Below are positions 34,281-43,130 of a stretch of DNA of 64,000 nucleotides, piece by piece. A program made the position numbers and the translations under genes. The DNA is taken from assembly GCF_018390575.1 (NCBI RefSeq), contig NZ_JAHBCJ010000007.1:45833-109832 (forward strand), in the 5' to 3' direction. How positions within the stretch are numbered: the first letter of the stretch is position 1; every line of letters starts with the position of its first letter. The notes under the pieces are model-generated. The model did not search any database. It was given only the letters and a program-made list of their open reading frames with translations, and was not told where the DNA came from. The stretch comes from Bhargavaea massiliensis. Lineage in GTDB: Bacteria > Bacillota > Bacilli > Bacillales_A > Planococcaceae.

Positions 34281-35475
34281 GTGTCCGTAATATCAAATGG
34301 TTATAATAAGCTGTATAAAGAAAGTAAAGATGTGTCAATTGAAAACGTGAATATCTATGTGGATTTAGATACAAAAACGGGAATAATTAAATTGAAAAGT
34401 ATCATGGTGTTTTTGTTTTTATTTCTATTTTTTGAATCCATATTAAACTTGTTTATGCCTTTGCATTTTAATTTAATTTCCCTTCCTCAATCATGGAATT
34501 ATAATTTTAGTTTATGGAAATTAATTTTGACTGCCTTTGTAATTAAATCATCTAATTTCTCTATTAATACATTTTATAGCTTATAGAATTGTGAAAAGAG
34601 ATAAAAACAATAAAATTCTTTCGTTTAAAGAAAGATGGATTTTACTTTGCTTGATCATAGAAATTAATTTTTCGAACTTGGTTAAGGAATTAGGATTAAC
34701 AAAAGTAATGATATATTTTATCTTCTCGCCAGACTATTTATATGCCATATTATACAAAGTCAAACTTAAAAATGAAGTTGGTATTTCTTGTGTTTGGGGG
34801 GAATTTAGGGATAAGAATAAAAGAGGCGTAATGGAATGGGATAGAATTAAGATTGAAAGAAAATTTTTTGTGGAATATTCAAATTGGCTAAATGTTTGTA
34901 TTATTATTGCTGTTACGTTTTTAATAGTGGGGATATGGGGTTTCCACGGATTTATTGTAGATATTGTTTTTTATTTCTTGTTAATTAGGTTGTTTTCTCG
35001 TTCAATTGAAATTGTTTACGCATACTATAAGGATGTTGTTAGAGTAGATTCAATAATATTTAATAAATATACAAATAACGGGATACACACTATTTATATA
35101 AACAATTGGAAATCCTCTGCTATAAGAAAGCCAGCAAGAATATCTCTTGCTTGTTATACGCTTTTTGAAATGATTTTAACTTTTGCATTATTGTATTACT
35201 TTGTTGCATCTATTGCCCCGAGTAGCCAACTACCAGTAGAATGTGATTCTTTGTATTGGGAATTTTTCATCTATAGTTTTTCAATTAATATTTTTAATTT
35301 TTCTTATACTACATATACTTTACCGATTTGGGGTATTTTGCATGTTTTTCAAGTCTTTATTGGTGTTGTATTAATTGTTTTGTCTCTCGCACGCTATCTA
35401 GGTTTAAGTGATGAAATTACAAATCGAGATGAAAGATTCTTTATTGAGATTGAGAAAAGGAAGTCATGCTTATAA
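34281..35475 (+). pseudogene. Channel-like multi-pass membrane protein gene, apparently frameshifted
   Basis: Two consecutive frames, 34281-34586 and 34591-35475, join well if one A is removed from the AAA at 34545-34547. The joined sequence then reads LILTAFVINHLISLLIHFIA, one complete membrane helix ending in RIVKRDK. The result would be about 397 residues with around six helices. Near the C-terminus a helix (LFEMILTFALLYYFVASI), a re-entrant-like amphipathic segment (LYWEFFIYSFSINIFNFS) and a last helix (FQVFIGVVLIVLSLA) resemble a two-helix pore domain, but no potassium filter TVGYG is present. Starts: GTG at 34281 (AAGGTGG upstream). AT-rich, in an island. Function unknown. Confidence 0.55.
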
Positions 35476-36563
35476 CTTCATCATGGGGGTGGGAGGTTTT
35501 GGAGCAATTTTTTCGTGTTATATCTACATCTGAATTTAGTGCAACCATTGCGATTCTTTCGGTGTTATTAACAATAGGTTTTTTTTCATTCCAAGAGGTA
35601 AGACAAAAAAAGCACAGTACAAAAGAAACAATTCGCTTAACAGAAGAGCTAGTGAATCTTATCATTCGTAATTCAGTAAACCGAGATCTTAACATATCGA
35701 ATGTTAATTTAACTTATATGCTTGAGGGAATGATGTATTCGAAGGATTTCAACTTAAGGCATAATACAGAACAAATTCTTAAAATGGTGTATGCTAAAGT
35801 TTATGAAAACGAACATATAAGTATGGAGATAAGACCTAGTTTATTATCTGAAATTGAAGATAGAATTAATTATTTAACGTACGAAGAAGTTGACTTACCT
35901 AATAATGGTGATAAGAGAAGCGTATGGTCATTGTCTATTTCGGTTGTAACAGCAGCGACTGTATCATTAATTCCATCATGGATTATTGGATATGTAGAAC
36001 CTGGTAAGGGTACAGTCAGTAACGTTTTATTGTTGCTTGTAGTATTAGTATTTATTGTGATTATTCCTTTGATAATTATAAAAATAGTACAGCCAATAGT
36101 AAGAAATTATAAGAATGCAAAAGAGAGTTCAACTTTAACGACTAATAGTAGTCAAATAAATGTGAACACTGTCCCGGCTATAATAAATAACACTCATAGT
36201 TTTTCTTCTCCTGATAAGGAAATAGAATTTACTAGTTTTGTTGAAGATGCACCAGCTTTGCTAGAGGTTTTTAAACAGCGGTTTATACTAGAAAATTTAA
36301 TTAATGAATTATTAAGAAACACTGATAAAGATGTTCAAAAGAATTACTCTCCAATTAAGGCATTAATGATCTTACGGGATAACAAGACTATCGATAGGGA
36401 TTTATATGCAAACTTAAGGGATCTATTAAGGTTCGCCAATTCTGTTATACACGAGGGTCTAAGTGAACATATGAAACCCGCCTATATTGAGGGAATTATA
36501 AAGAGCATGAAATTAGAAGCGGTTAAACTTAAAGAAATAATTGATAGTACCTCTAGTGAATAA
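35466..36563 (+). CDS. Three-helix membrane protein with HEPN/DUF4145-like C-terminus
   Basis: A 365-residue protein, not a named family. Helices lie near residues 24-42, 153-176 and 185-207. The C-terminal domain (about 258-362) is all-helical and matches the general pattern of DUF4145/HEPN-like domains: a conserved helix start (EDAPALLEVFKQRFILENLINEL is the region) and later LRFANSVIHEG at 321-331, where R322 and H329 give an R-X6-H motif. In canonical members this reads RNxxxH. The gene overlaps the channel-like gene by 10 bases and is probably translationally coupled. AT-rich and typical of accessory, possibly defence-related, cassettes; that role is inference. Confidence 0.65.
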   Translation: MLITSSWGWEVLEQFFRVISTSEFSATIAILSVLLTIGFFSFQEVRQKKHSTKETIRLTEELVNLIIRNSVNRDLNISNVNLTYMLEGMMYSKDFNLRHNTEQILKMVYAKVYENEHISMEIRPSLLSEIEDRINYLTYEEVDLPNNGDKRSVWSLSISVVTAATVSLIPSWIIGYVEPGKGTVSNVLLLLVVLVFIVIIPLIIIKIVQPIVRNYKNAKESSTLTTNSSQINVNTVPAIINNTHSFSSPDKEIEFTSFVEDAPALLEVFKQRFILENLINELLRNTDKDVQKNYSPIKALMILRDNKTIDRDLYANLRDLLRFANSVIHEGLSEHMKPAYIEGIIKSMKLEAVKLKEIIDSTSSE

Positions 36564-36820
36564 AACCGCTTAGATTTGTTTGAAAACTTGCTTTGTATAA
36601 AGTTTTTTGTTTTTCGTTATTTAACATAATACAAGGGTTGATTGAAGCATTATTATTCTTTGGGTACTCACATTTCAAGCCTGATATAGGCGACAGGCAC
36701 AATACTTTCTGCAGAGCGAGACCTGTCTCGCAGAGAAGAACAGCTATTGACACCGAGCCTCTGCCCGAAGCTGGACGGAAGAAAAGCGGAGGGCCCCAGG
36801 TCAAATTGAAAGTTGTTAGA
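36564..36820 (+). other. Right edge of the island, non-coding
   Basis: No gene is visible. AT-rich sequence gives way near 36700 to GC-richer sequence. A perfect 6-bp hairpin GCGAGA-CCTG-TCTCGC lies at 36716-36731. Neither a tRNA nor an obvious direct repeat of the left edge was found. Confidence 0.5.
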
Positions 36821-36860
36821 AAACGAACATTACCCTGTTAATATTGGGTAATGTTCGTTT
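36821..36860 (+). promoter_or_regulatory. PurBox pair (PurR operator) of pbuG
   Basis: Inverted AACGAACATTA and TAATGTTCGTT, with CGAAC at 36824-36828 and GTTCG at 36853-36857. They match PurR box sequences and lie directly upstream of the -35. The same arrangement occurs at purE. The arms can also fold as a hairpin followed by T's, so a terminator role for the island transcript is possible too. Confidence 0.75.
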
Positions 36861-36865
36861 TTGTC

Positions 36866-36894
36866 TTGCCTATCTATCATTATTCCGCTATACT
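36866..36894 (+). promoter_or_regulatory. Promoter of pbuG
   Basis: -35 TTGCCT (36866-36871) and -10 TATACT (36889-36894), 17-base spacer. Confidence 0.75.
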
Positions 36895-36920
36895 CTCTTT
36901 ATCATCAAACATAATTTCAC

Positions 36921-36992
36921 CCGTCGTATAATCCCGGAGATAGGGTCCGGAAGTTTCTACCGAGCCGCCGTAAATGGCTCGACTACGATCGG
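36921..36992 (+). promoter_or_regulatory. Guanine riboswitch of pbuG
   Basis: P1 TCGTA/TACGA, P2 CCGGA-GATAGGG-TCCGG, J2/3 AGTTTCTACC, P3 CGAGCC-GCCGTAAAT-GGCTCG and J3/1 ACTACG. The specificity base is C, which indicates guanine or hypoxanthine rather than adenine. Confidence 0.92.
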
Positions 36993-37043
36993 GGGCGTGC
37001 TTCTTTGTATTTTCTTCAGTTGGGCGCGCCTCCTTTCCGGAAG

Positions 37044-37076
37044 GGCATGCGACACAATATTGTGGCATGCCTTTTC
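37044..37076 (+). terminator. Riboswitch terminator of pbuG
   Basis: GGCATGC-(GA)CACAATATTGTG-GCATGCC hairpin followed by TTTT, between aptamer and gene. Confidence 0.8.
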
Positions 37077-37114
37077 CTATTTTCCGGGACGGCGGACAAA
37101 AATAGGAGGCACTC

Positions 37115-38455
37115 ATGAAAAACTATTTCAACTTCGATGAGCTCGGCACGAACTACCGCCGCGAGATCATCGGCGGCCTGACGACGTTCCTGTCGATGGC
37201 GTACATCCTTGTCGTCAACCCGCTCACGCTGTCGCTCGAGTCCGTACCGGACCTTCCGGCGGATATGCGGATGGATGCGGGAGCGGTCTTCGTTGCCACT
37301 GCGCTCGCGGCAGCCGTCGGTTCCCTGTTTATGGGGCTGATCGCGAAATATCCGATCGGTCTCGCGCCCGGGATGGGGCTGAATGCGTTCTTCGCCTACA
37401 CCGTCATCCTCACGTACGGCATTCCATGGCAGACGGCGCTCACCGGCGTCCTGTTCTCGGGAATCATTTTTATCCTCCTGTCACTGTCGGGTCTGCGTGA
37501 AAAAATCATCAATGCCATCCCGTCTCAGCTGAAGTTCGCGGTCGGAGCAGGGATCGGGCTGTTCATTGCTTTCCTCGGCTTCCAGAATGCCGGCATCATC
37601 GCGAACAATGACGCGACACTCACCGGTCTCGGCGATCTGTCGCAGCCGGCGACTCTCCTTGCCATCTTCGGCCTGATCCTGACAGTCGGCCTCATGGTGC
37701 TGAATGTAAAGGGCGCCATTTTCTTCGGAATGCTGATCACCGCGGTTGTCGGCATGATTTTCAAAGTCGTCCCGCTTCCTGACGGGGTTGTCGGAGCCAT
37801 TCCGGATGTGAGCCCGACTTTCGGTGCTGCATTCCAGCCGCTCATGAACGATCCGGCTTCACTCGTAACGATTCAATTCCTCGTTGTCGTCCTGACGTTC
37901 CTGTTCGTCGACTTCTTCGATACGGCGGGGACCCTCATTGCTGTCGCCCAGAAGGCCGGGCTCATGAAAGGCGACAAGTTGCCGCGTGCCGGCAAGGCGC
38001 TTCTTGCCGACTCCCTCGCAACGGTGACCGGCGCCATCTTCGGCACCTCGACGACAACTTCCTACGTCGAGTCGACCGCAGGGGTGGCGGCTGGTGCCCG
38101 GACCGGGTTTGCAGCCGTCGTCACCGGCGTCATGTTCCTCGTCTCGCTGCTGTTTTATCCGCTCTTGTCAGTCATTACATCGGCAGTCACGGCGCCGGCC
38201 CTTATCATTGTCGGCGTGCTGATGGTGTCGGCGCTCGGCCATATCGAATGGAACCGGTTCGAGATCGCCGTTCCGGCATTCCTCACGGTGATCATGATGC
38301 CGCTCGGTTACTCGATCGCCACGGGGATCGCGATCGGCTTCATTTTCTACCCGATCACGATGATCCTGGCGGGCCGCCGCAAAGAGATTCACCCGATCAT
38401 GTACGGCCTGTTCCTGATCTTTGTTGCGTATTTCGTCTTTGTTCAGGGCAGATGA
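37115..38455 (+). CDS. pbuG: Guanine/hypoxanthine permease PbuG (AzgA-type NCS2 transporter)
   Basis: A 446-residue, roughly 14-helix purine transporter. The AzgA-type signature segments REIIGGLTTFLSMAYILVVN, GLAPGMGLNAFFAYTV and the FVDFFDTAGTLIAVA motif are intact. It imports hypoxanthine and guanine with protons. Control is double: PurBox pair at the promoter and a guanine riboswitch in the leader. AGGAGG lies 6 bases before the ATG. It is followed by yebE-yebG as in B. subtilis. Confidence 0.94.
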   Translation: MKNYFNFDELGTNYRREIIGGLTTFLSMAYILVVNPLTLSLESVPDLPADMRMDAGAVFVATALAAAVGSLFMGLIAKYPIGLAPGMGLNAFFAYTVILTYGIPWQTALTGVLFSGIIFILLSLSGLREKIINAIPSQLKFAVGAGIGLFIAFLGFQNAGIIANNDATLTGLGDLSQPATLLAIFGLILTVGLMVLNVKGAIFFGMLITAVVGMIFKVVPLPDGVVGAIPDVSPTFGAAFQPLMNDPASLVTIQFLVVVLTFLFVDFFDTAGTLIAVAQKAGLMKGDKLPRAGKALLADSLATVTGAIFGTSTTTSYVESTAGVAAGARTGFAAVVTGVMFLVSLLFYPLLSVITSAVTAPALIIVGVLMVSALGHIEWNRFEIAVPAFLTVIMMPLGYSIATGIAIGFIFYPITMILAGRRKEIHPIMYGLFLIFVAYFVFVQGR

Positions 38456-38460
38456 TCAAT

Positions 38461-38497
38461 ACCGCTCCTTCCGTCAAACGGCGGGGAGCGGTTTTTT
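38461..38497 (+). terminator. Terminator of pbuG
   Basis: CCGCTCC / GGAGCGG stem followed by TTTTTT. Confidence 0.88.
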
Positions 38498-38575
38498 GAT
38501 TTACTCCCTTGTCCGGGAAGGGCAGTTCCGATAACATTGGGGGCAACGGCATAGAGCGGGAAAGGGTGATTGGAA

Positions 38576-39103
38576 ATGACGATGGTGCTGATCATCTTTG
38601 CGATCAACGTCGTCTACGTGACGTTCTTCACGGTACGGATGATTTTGACACTGAAAGGCTACCGTTATGCGGCGGCCGGGCTCAGCATGGTGGAAATTGT
38701 GATTTATGTCGTCGGGCTCGGGCTCGTTCTGGACAACCTGAATGAAATCCAGAACTTGATCGCCTACGCGGTCGGCTATGGAACAGGTGTTATAATCGGC
38801 TCGATCATCGAAGAAAAGCTGGCCCTCGGCTATGTGATGGTCAATGTCATCACGGAAGACATCGAGCGCAAAATGGTCCGGGTGATCCGCGAGAACGGCT
38901 ATGGCATCACCGACTGGGAAGCGAACGGGCGTGACGGAGCGCGGCACGCGATGCAGATCCTGACCCCGAAGCGCTATGAACTCAAGCTCTACATGCTGAT
39001 CAAGGAACTCGATCCGAAAGCATTCATCATTACATATGAAGCCCGGAACATCCATGGCGGCTTTTGGGTCAGGCAGGTACGGAGAGGAAAATTATTCAAA
39101 TGA
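38576..39103 (+). CDS. yebE: UPF0316/DUF2179 membrane protein (YebE)
   Basis: A 175-residue protein with about three N-terminal membrane helices and a C-terminal DUF2179 domain (residues about 90-170, with [19 protein letters not shown] and [11 protein letters not shown]). DUF2179 domains are thought to bind small ligands or nucleotides, but the function is unknown. AAGGGTG lies 7 bases before the ATG at 38576; an in-frame TTG at 38570 is less likely. ATGA overlap with yebG. Confidence 0.87.
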   Translation: MTMVLIIFAINVVYVTFFTVRMILTLKGYRYAAAGLSMVEIVIYVVGLGLVLDNLNEIQNLIAYAVGYGTGVIIGSIIEEKLALGYVMVNVITEDIERKMVRVIRENGYGITDWEANGRDGARHAMQILTPKRYELKLYMLIKELDPKAFIITYEARNIHGGFWVRQVRRGKLFK

Positions 39104-39291
39104 GCAAAAAAACCGTGTGGTTCGAAGTGCAGGAAGGCGAGACAATCGAGCAGTGCCTGGAACGGATGCAAAAAGAAGGCTACATGGCCGCCGGCCGCAA
39201 AGAAGAACCGGTTTTCGAAGAGCGGAACGGAAAACCCGTCCCCATCCGCCAGCGCATCCGATTCAAAGGTGTGCGTATAGAAGAATCCTAA
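39100..39291 (+). CDS. yebG: NETI-motif protein (YebG)
   Basis: A 63-residue protein of the small YebG family. The family motif, named NETI in other members, reads here as [16 protein letters not shown]. It follows yebE with a 4-base overlap, exactly as in B. subtilis between pbuG and purE. Function unknown. Confidence 0.82.
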   Translation: MSKKTVWFEVQEGETIEQCLERMQKEGYMAAGRKEEPVFEERNGKPVPIRQRIRFKGVRIEES

Positions 39292-39297
39292 GCTTAT

Positions 39298-39321
39298 CCC
39301 GGTGAAGCGCCGGGATTTTTT
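39298..39321 (+). terminator. Terminator of yebE-yebG
   Basis: CCCGG-TGAAGCG-CCGGG stem followed by ATTTTTT. Confidence 0.8.
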
Positions 39322-39395
39322 GATTGAAATCCGAGAATTCCCTTTGATGTCATATGAAGTAAGGGGACAGCGCTTTCATGCAGAATGCCGAATAA

Positions 39396-39436
39396 ATACG
39401 AACGATCTATGACGTTCTAAAATTTATTGTTCGGTT
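39396..39436 (+). promoter_or_regulatory. PurBox pair (PurR operator) of the pur operon
   Basis: Inverted TACGAACGATC (CGAAC 39399-39403) and TTGTTCGGTT (GTTCG 39429-39433) directly upstream of the -35, with 25 bases between the motifs (24 at pbuG). Consistent with PurR repression relieved by PRPP. Confidence 0.65.
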
Positions 39437-39442
39437 ATTGCG

Positions 39443-39471
39443 TTGACTTCAATAAAAACCACTGTTAAAAT
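39443..39471 (+). promoter_or_regulatory. Promoter of the pur operon
   Basis: -35 TTGACT (39443-39448) and -10 TAAAAT (39466-39471) with a 17-base spacer. Confidence 0.82.
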
Positions 39472-39488
39472 AAAACACGTTAAGAACA

Positions 39489-39560
39489 TTCCCCATATAT
39501 CCCGAGGAATCGGCCTCGGAGTCTCTACCCCGGCACCGGAATGCCGGGACTATGCGGGAA
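39489..39560 (+). promoter_or_regulatory. Guanine riboswitch of the pur operon
   Basis: P1 TTCCCCATA / TATGCGGGAA (one bulged C), P2 CCGAGG-AATCGG-CCTCGG, J2/3 AGTCTCTACC, P3 CCGGC-ACCGGAAT-GCCGG and J3/1 GACTATG with the guanine-specific C. The P2 loop is 6 bases here against the usual 7. Confidence 0.9.
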
Positions 39561-39651
39561 AGCGGATTTCAGGACTCGGAATGGAAGGTGTGCGACGCAT
39601 GGAAATGATCATGACGCTACCGACTTATCTGAACATGTTCAGGTCCCGGAT

Positions 39652-39704
39652 CGACTGCTTTCCTCCTATTGAATAGGAAGCAGTCTATTCGGGGCTTTTA
39701 TTTA
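39652..39704 (+). terminator. Leader terminator of the pur operon
   Basis: GACTGCTTTCCT / AGGAAGCAGTC stem (one bulge) with a T-rich tail beginning CTTTTATTTATT, about 90 bases after the aptamer. Confidence 0.6.
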
Positions 39705-39736
39705 TTGGCGGCAAACTGCCGGAAGGAGCGATTGCA

Positions 39737-40225
39737 ATGGACGTGAAAGTGGGCGTCATCATGGGAAGCAAAAGCGACTGGGAAACGATGAAGAAAGCAT
39801 GCGATATCCTGGACGAACTGGGAGTCGGATACGAGAAGAAGGTCGTCTCCGCGCACCGAACGCCGGATGAAATGTTCACCTATGCGGAACGGGCACATGA
39901 GCGGGGAATCGAAGTCATCATCGCGGGGGCGGGGGGCGCAGCCCACCTGCCGGGAATGGTCGCCGCAAAAACTCTCGTGCCGGTCATCGGCGTTCCGGTC
40001 AAGTCGCGCGCGCTGAGTGGCATGGACTCGCTCCTGTCGATCGTCCAGATGCCGGGCGGCGTCCCGGTCGCGACGATGGCAATCGGCGACTCCGGCGCTA
40101 CAAACGCCGGCCTATTTGCGGCTCAGATGCTCGCAGTGCAGGACGAAGCGCTCCGCGGACGCATCCAAGAGCGGCGCAGCCGGCTCGCAGAGCAATCTAT
40201 TGAAAGCACAGGTGATCTCGTATGA
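39737..40225 (+). CDS. purE: N5-carboxyaminoimidazole ribonucleotide mutase
   Basis: A 162-residue class-I PurE that converts N5-CAIR to CAIR. Family motifs [31 protein letters not shown] and [16 protein letters not shown] are intact. GAAGGAG precedes the ATG. First gene of the operon; its stop overlaps the purK start by 4 bases, fitting the obligatory PurK-PurE handover. Confidence 0.95.
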   Translation: MDVKVGVIMGSKSDWETMKKACDILDELGVGYEKKVVSAHRTPDEMFTYAERAHERGIEVIIAGAGGAAHLPGMVAAKTLVPVIGVPVKSRALSGMDSLLSIVQMPGGVPVATMAIGDSGATNAGLFAAQMLAVQDEALRGRIQERRSRLAEQSIESTGDLV

Positions 40226-41340
40226 CCATGATTCTTCCCGGACAGACGATCGGCATCATCGGCGGCGGGCAGCTCGGCCGCATGATGGCCCTTTCCGCCA
40301 AGGAGGCCGGCTTCCGCGTCGCAGTGCTTGACCCGGCGGAAGACTCTCCGACAGGCCAGGTGGCCGATGTGAAAATCGTCGCCCCATACGACGACGAAGA
40401 AGCGCTCGACCGCCTTGCGGAAGTGAGCGACGTCATCACCTTTGAATTTGAGAATATCGACTACGAAGGGCTCAAGCGGCTGACCGGGAAAGCCTACGTC
40501 CCGCAGGGCGCGGAAATCATCCGCATCACCCAGGACCGGATCGCGGAAAAAGCGGCGATCCACGATGCGGGCGCACCGGTCGCTCCCTATGTGGAAGCCC
40601 GGACATTTGAAGAGCTGAAGGAACGCATCGGAGAGATCGGCTTCCCGTGCGTCGTAAAGACCGCGCGTGGCGGTTACGACGGCAAGGGGCAGGTCATCCT
40701 GAAAGAGGAATCCGAACTTGCCGGAGCGGAAGAGCTGTTCGCTCATTCCGCATGCGTGGCCGAGAAGTTCATCCCATTCAAAATGGAAATCTCGGTCATC
40801 ATCCAGCGCGGAACAAACGGCGAATCCCGCTGCCTGCCGGTTCAGGAGAACATCCACAAAAACCATATCCTGCACGAGACGATCGTCCCGGCACGGATCG
40901 CGGATGCTACGGCTGAGGCCGCCATCACAGCGGCCGGGCAGATCGCCGACCACCTGGACCTGATCGGGACGCTGGCGGTCGAGATGTTCGTCCTCGAAGA
41001 CGGCAGCATCCTCATCAATGAGCTTGCGCCGCGCCCGCACAACTCGGGCCACTATTCGATCGAGGCATGCACGATCTCCCAGTTTGGCCAGCACATCCGC
41101 GCCATCTGCGGATGGCCGCTCCGCACGCCGGAGCTCCACCGCCCGGCAGTCATGGTGAACCTGCTCGGCCAGCACGTCGCGCCGGTCCTCGATGCCATCC
41201 CTGAACAGCCGGACTGGTCGATTCACCTGTACGGCAAGGCCGGGGCCAAGCACAACCGCAAGATGGGCCATGTGACCATCCTTGCAGATGATAATGAAGA
41301 AACGCTTCGCCGGATCGACGAAAGCGGAATCTGGCGCTAA
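40222..41340 (+). CDS. purK: 5-(carboxyamino)imidazole ribonucleotide synthase
   Basis: A 372-residue ATP-grasp enzyme making N5-CAIR from AIR, bicarbonate and ATP. Visible features are the N-terminal [13 protein letters not shown], the ATP-grasp segment [15 protein letters not shown] and [23 protein letters not shown]. Length and motifs are standard. Overlaps purE by 4 bases. Confidence 0.95.
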   Translation: MTMILPGQTIGIIGGGQLGRMMALSAKEAGFRVAVLDPAEDSPTGQVADVKIVAPYDDEEALDRLAEVSDVITFEFENIDYEGLKRLTGKAYVPQGAEIIRITQDRIAEKAAIHDAGAPVAPYVEARTFEELKERIGEIGFPCVVKTARGGYDGKGQVILKEESELAGAEELFAHSACVAEKFIPFKMEISVIIQRGTNGESRCLPVQENIHKNHILHETIVPARIADATAEAAITAAGQIADHLDLIGTLAVEMFVLEDGSILINELAPRPHNSGHYSIEACTISQFGQHIRAICGWPLRTPELHRPAVMVNLLGQHVAPVLDAIPEQPDWSIHLYGKAGAKHNRKMGHVTILADDNEETLRRIDESGIWR

Positions 41341-41356
41341 TGGAGGCAAAAACCGA

Positions 41357-42655
41357 ATGATCGAACGCTATACACGCCCCGAAATGGGCAATGTCTGGAA
41401 GGAAGAAAACAAATACAATGCGTGGCTGGAAGTCGAAATCCTCGCATGCGAAGCATGGGCGGAGCTTGGCGATATCCCGAAGGAAGACGTGAAAAAACTC
41501 CGGGAAAACGCCTCGTTCGACGTAGCGCGAATCGCGGAGATCGAGAATGAAACCCGCCACGATGTCGTCGCCTTTACCCGCGCGGTATCCGAAACGCTTG
41601 GGGAAGAGCGCAAATGGGTCCATTACGGCCTCACGTCAACGGACGTCGTCGACACGGCGCTCTCGTATCTCATCAAGCAGGCAAACGAAATCATCCGGAA
41701 AGACCTGCACAACTTCATCGACATCCTCGCTGCGAAGGCGAAAGAGCATAAGTACACCGTGATGATGGGCCGCACGCACGGCGTGCACGCGGAGCCGACG
41801 ACATTCGGCCTGAAGATGGCCCTTTGGTACGAAGAAATGAAGCGGAATCTTGAGCGCTTCGAAGCGGCGGCTGCCGTGATCGAGACGGGCAAGATGTCCG
41901 GCGCGGTCGGCACATTCGCCAACATTCCGCCGTTCGTCGAGGAGTATGTGTGCGAGCGGCTCGGCCTCGCGCCGGCGCCGGTGTCCACACAGACCCTCCA
42001 GCGTGACCGCCACGCCCAGTACATCTCGACACTTGCACTGATCGCGACATCGATCGAGAAGTTCGCAGTCGAGATTCGCGGCCTTCAGAAATCGGAAACG
42101 CGCGAAGTCGAGGAATTCTTCGCGAAGGGCCAGAAAGGCTCGTCCGCAATGCCGCACAAGCGCAACCCGATCGGCTCCGAGAACATGACCGGCCTGTCCC
42201 GCCTGATGCGCGGCTACATGGTCACCGCCTTCGAAAACGTCGCCCTCTGGCATGAACGCGACATTTCGCACTCGAGCGCGGAGCGTGTCATCATCCCGGA
42301 CGCCACGATCACGCTGAACTACATGCTGAACCGCTTCGGCAACATCGTGAAGAACCTCACCGTCTTCCCGGAAAACATGAAGCGCAATATGGACCGCACG
42401 CTCGGGCTCATCTACTCCCAGCGCGTCCTTCTGTCGCTCATCGACAAAGGCATGGCACGAGAAGCAGCCTACGACACCGTCCAGCCGCTCGCGATGCAAG
42501 CCTGGGAAGAACAGGTTCCATTCCGGGACCTCGTCGAATCCGACCCGGTCATCTCCGAAAAACTGACCAAAGAAGAACTCGACGACGCCTTCGACTACAA
42601 CCACCACCTCCAGCGCATCGACGACATCTTCGAACGCTGCGGACTGAATGACTGA
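41357..42655 (+). CDS. purB: Adenylosuccinate lyase
   Basis: A 432-residue fumarase/aspartase-superfamily lyase acting twice in purine synthesis (SAICAR to AICAR, adenylosuccinate to AMP). The signature loop [16 protein letters not shown] and the TSTDVVDTA motif are intact. GGAGG lies 10 bases before the ATG at 41357; a longer frame from 41282 only reads into purK. In related operons purC follows directly; here it does not. Confidence 0.95.
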   Translation: MIERYTRPEMGNVWKEENKYNAWLEVEILACEAWAELGDIPKEDVKKLRENASFDVARIAEIENETRHDVVAFTRAVSETLGEERKWVHYGLTSTDVVDTALSYLIKQANEIIRKDLHNFIDILAAKAKEHKYTVMMGRTHGVHAEPTTFGLKMALWYEEMKRNLERFEAAAAVIETGKMSGAVGTFANIPPFVEEYVCERLGLAPAPVSTQTLQRDRHAQYISTLALIATSIEKFAVEIRGLQKSETREVEEFFAKGQKGSSAMPHKRNPIGSENMTGLSRLMRGYMVTAFENVALWHERDISHSSAERVIIPDATITLNYMLNRFGNIVKNLTVFPENMKRNMDRTLGLIYSQRVLLSLIDKGMAREAAYDTVQPLAMQAWEEQVPFRDLVESDPVISEKLTKEELDDAFDYNHHLQRIDDIFERCGLND

Positions 42656-42712
42656 CAGAGAGTAACCCGATGGACGGCAATACATTTTCTTGAAATTGAT
42701 TAAACGCAGCGC

Positions 42713-42826
42713 AGGGCTCGAAGACTCCTGCGGGAAAAGCGGGACAGCCGAGACCCCGCAGGCGGGACGCCGAGGAGGCTTGGCGCCCGCCCGCGGAAAG
42801 CGAAGAGCCCGGAGCGGAGTATCTCC
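42713..42826. repeat. Structured GC-rich intergenic repeat in place of purC
   Basis: A highly foldable element: outer stem GGGCTC (42713-42718) with GAGCCC (42805-42810), hairpin CCTGCGGG / CCCGCAGG, hairpin GCGGGACGCC / GGCGCCCGC, and a final CGGAGTATCTCCG. Sequences of this pattern (CTCCTGCGGGAAAAGCGGG ... GGAAAGCGAAG) recur between genes of many Bacillales, from memory. No coding frame. It fills the 220-base gap between purB and purS. Confidence 0.75.
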
Positions 42827-42875
42827 GCACTTCATCTAAACCACCACACACTCACCAATTGGGAGGCCAACCAAA

Positions 42876-43130
42876 ATGAAAAAAGCAAATGTGTACGTGA
42901 CGCTCCGTGAAAGTGTAATCGATCCTCAGGGGACTGCAGCCATCAACGTCCTCCACGCCAAAGGCCATGACAACGTAAAAGACGTCCGCATCGGCAAATA
43001 CATCGAACTGACCATCGAAGACACGGGGCAAGATCTCGACACGGCCGTCAGGGAAATGTGTGAAAAGCTCTTCGTAAACACCAACGTCGAAGACTACCGG
43101 TACGAAGTGCTGGAGGTTGAAGAGGCATGA
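42876..43130 (+). CDS. purS: FGAM synthase subunit PurS
   Basis: An 84-residue subunit that bridges PurL and PurQ in the three-part FGAM synthase. The sequence [19 protein letters not shown] and the ending [15 protein letters not shown] are typical. GGGAGG lies 9 bases before the ATG. Overlaps purQ by 4 bases. Confidence 0.94.
   Translation: MKKANVYVTLRESVIDPQGTAAINVLHAKGHDNVKDVRIGKYIELTIEDTGQDLDTAVREMCEKLFVNTNVEDYRYEVLEVEEA

Noticed and set aside
36821..36862. The pbuG-upstream inverted repeat as only a terminator
   Set aside because: Its arms are PurBox sequences, it sits at the same position relative to the promoter as the purE pair, and the motif spacing matches; operator is the primary call.
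42656..42875. Remnant of purC within the purB-purS gap
   Set aside because: Read in all frames on both strands, the gap shows only the folded repeat and no SAICAR synthetase motif.
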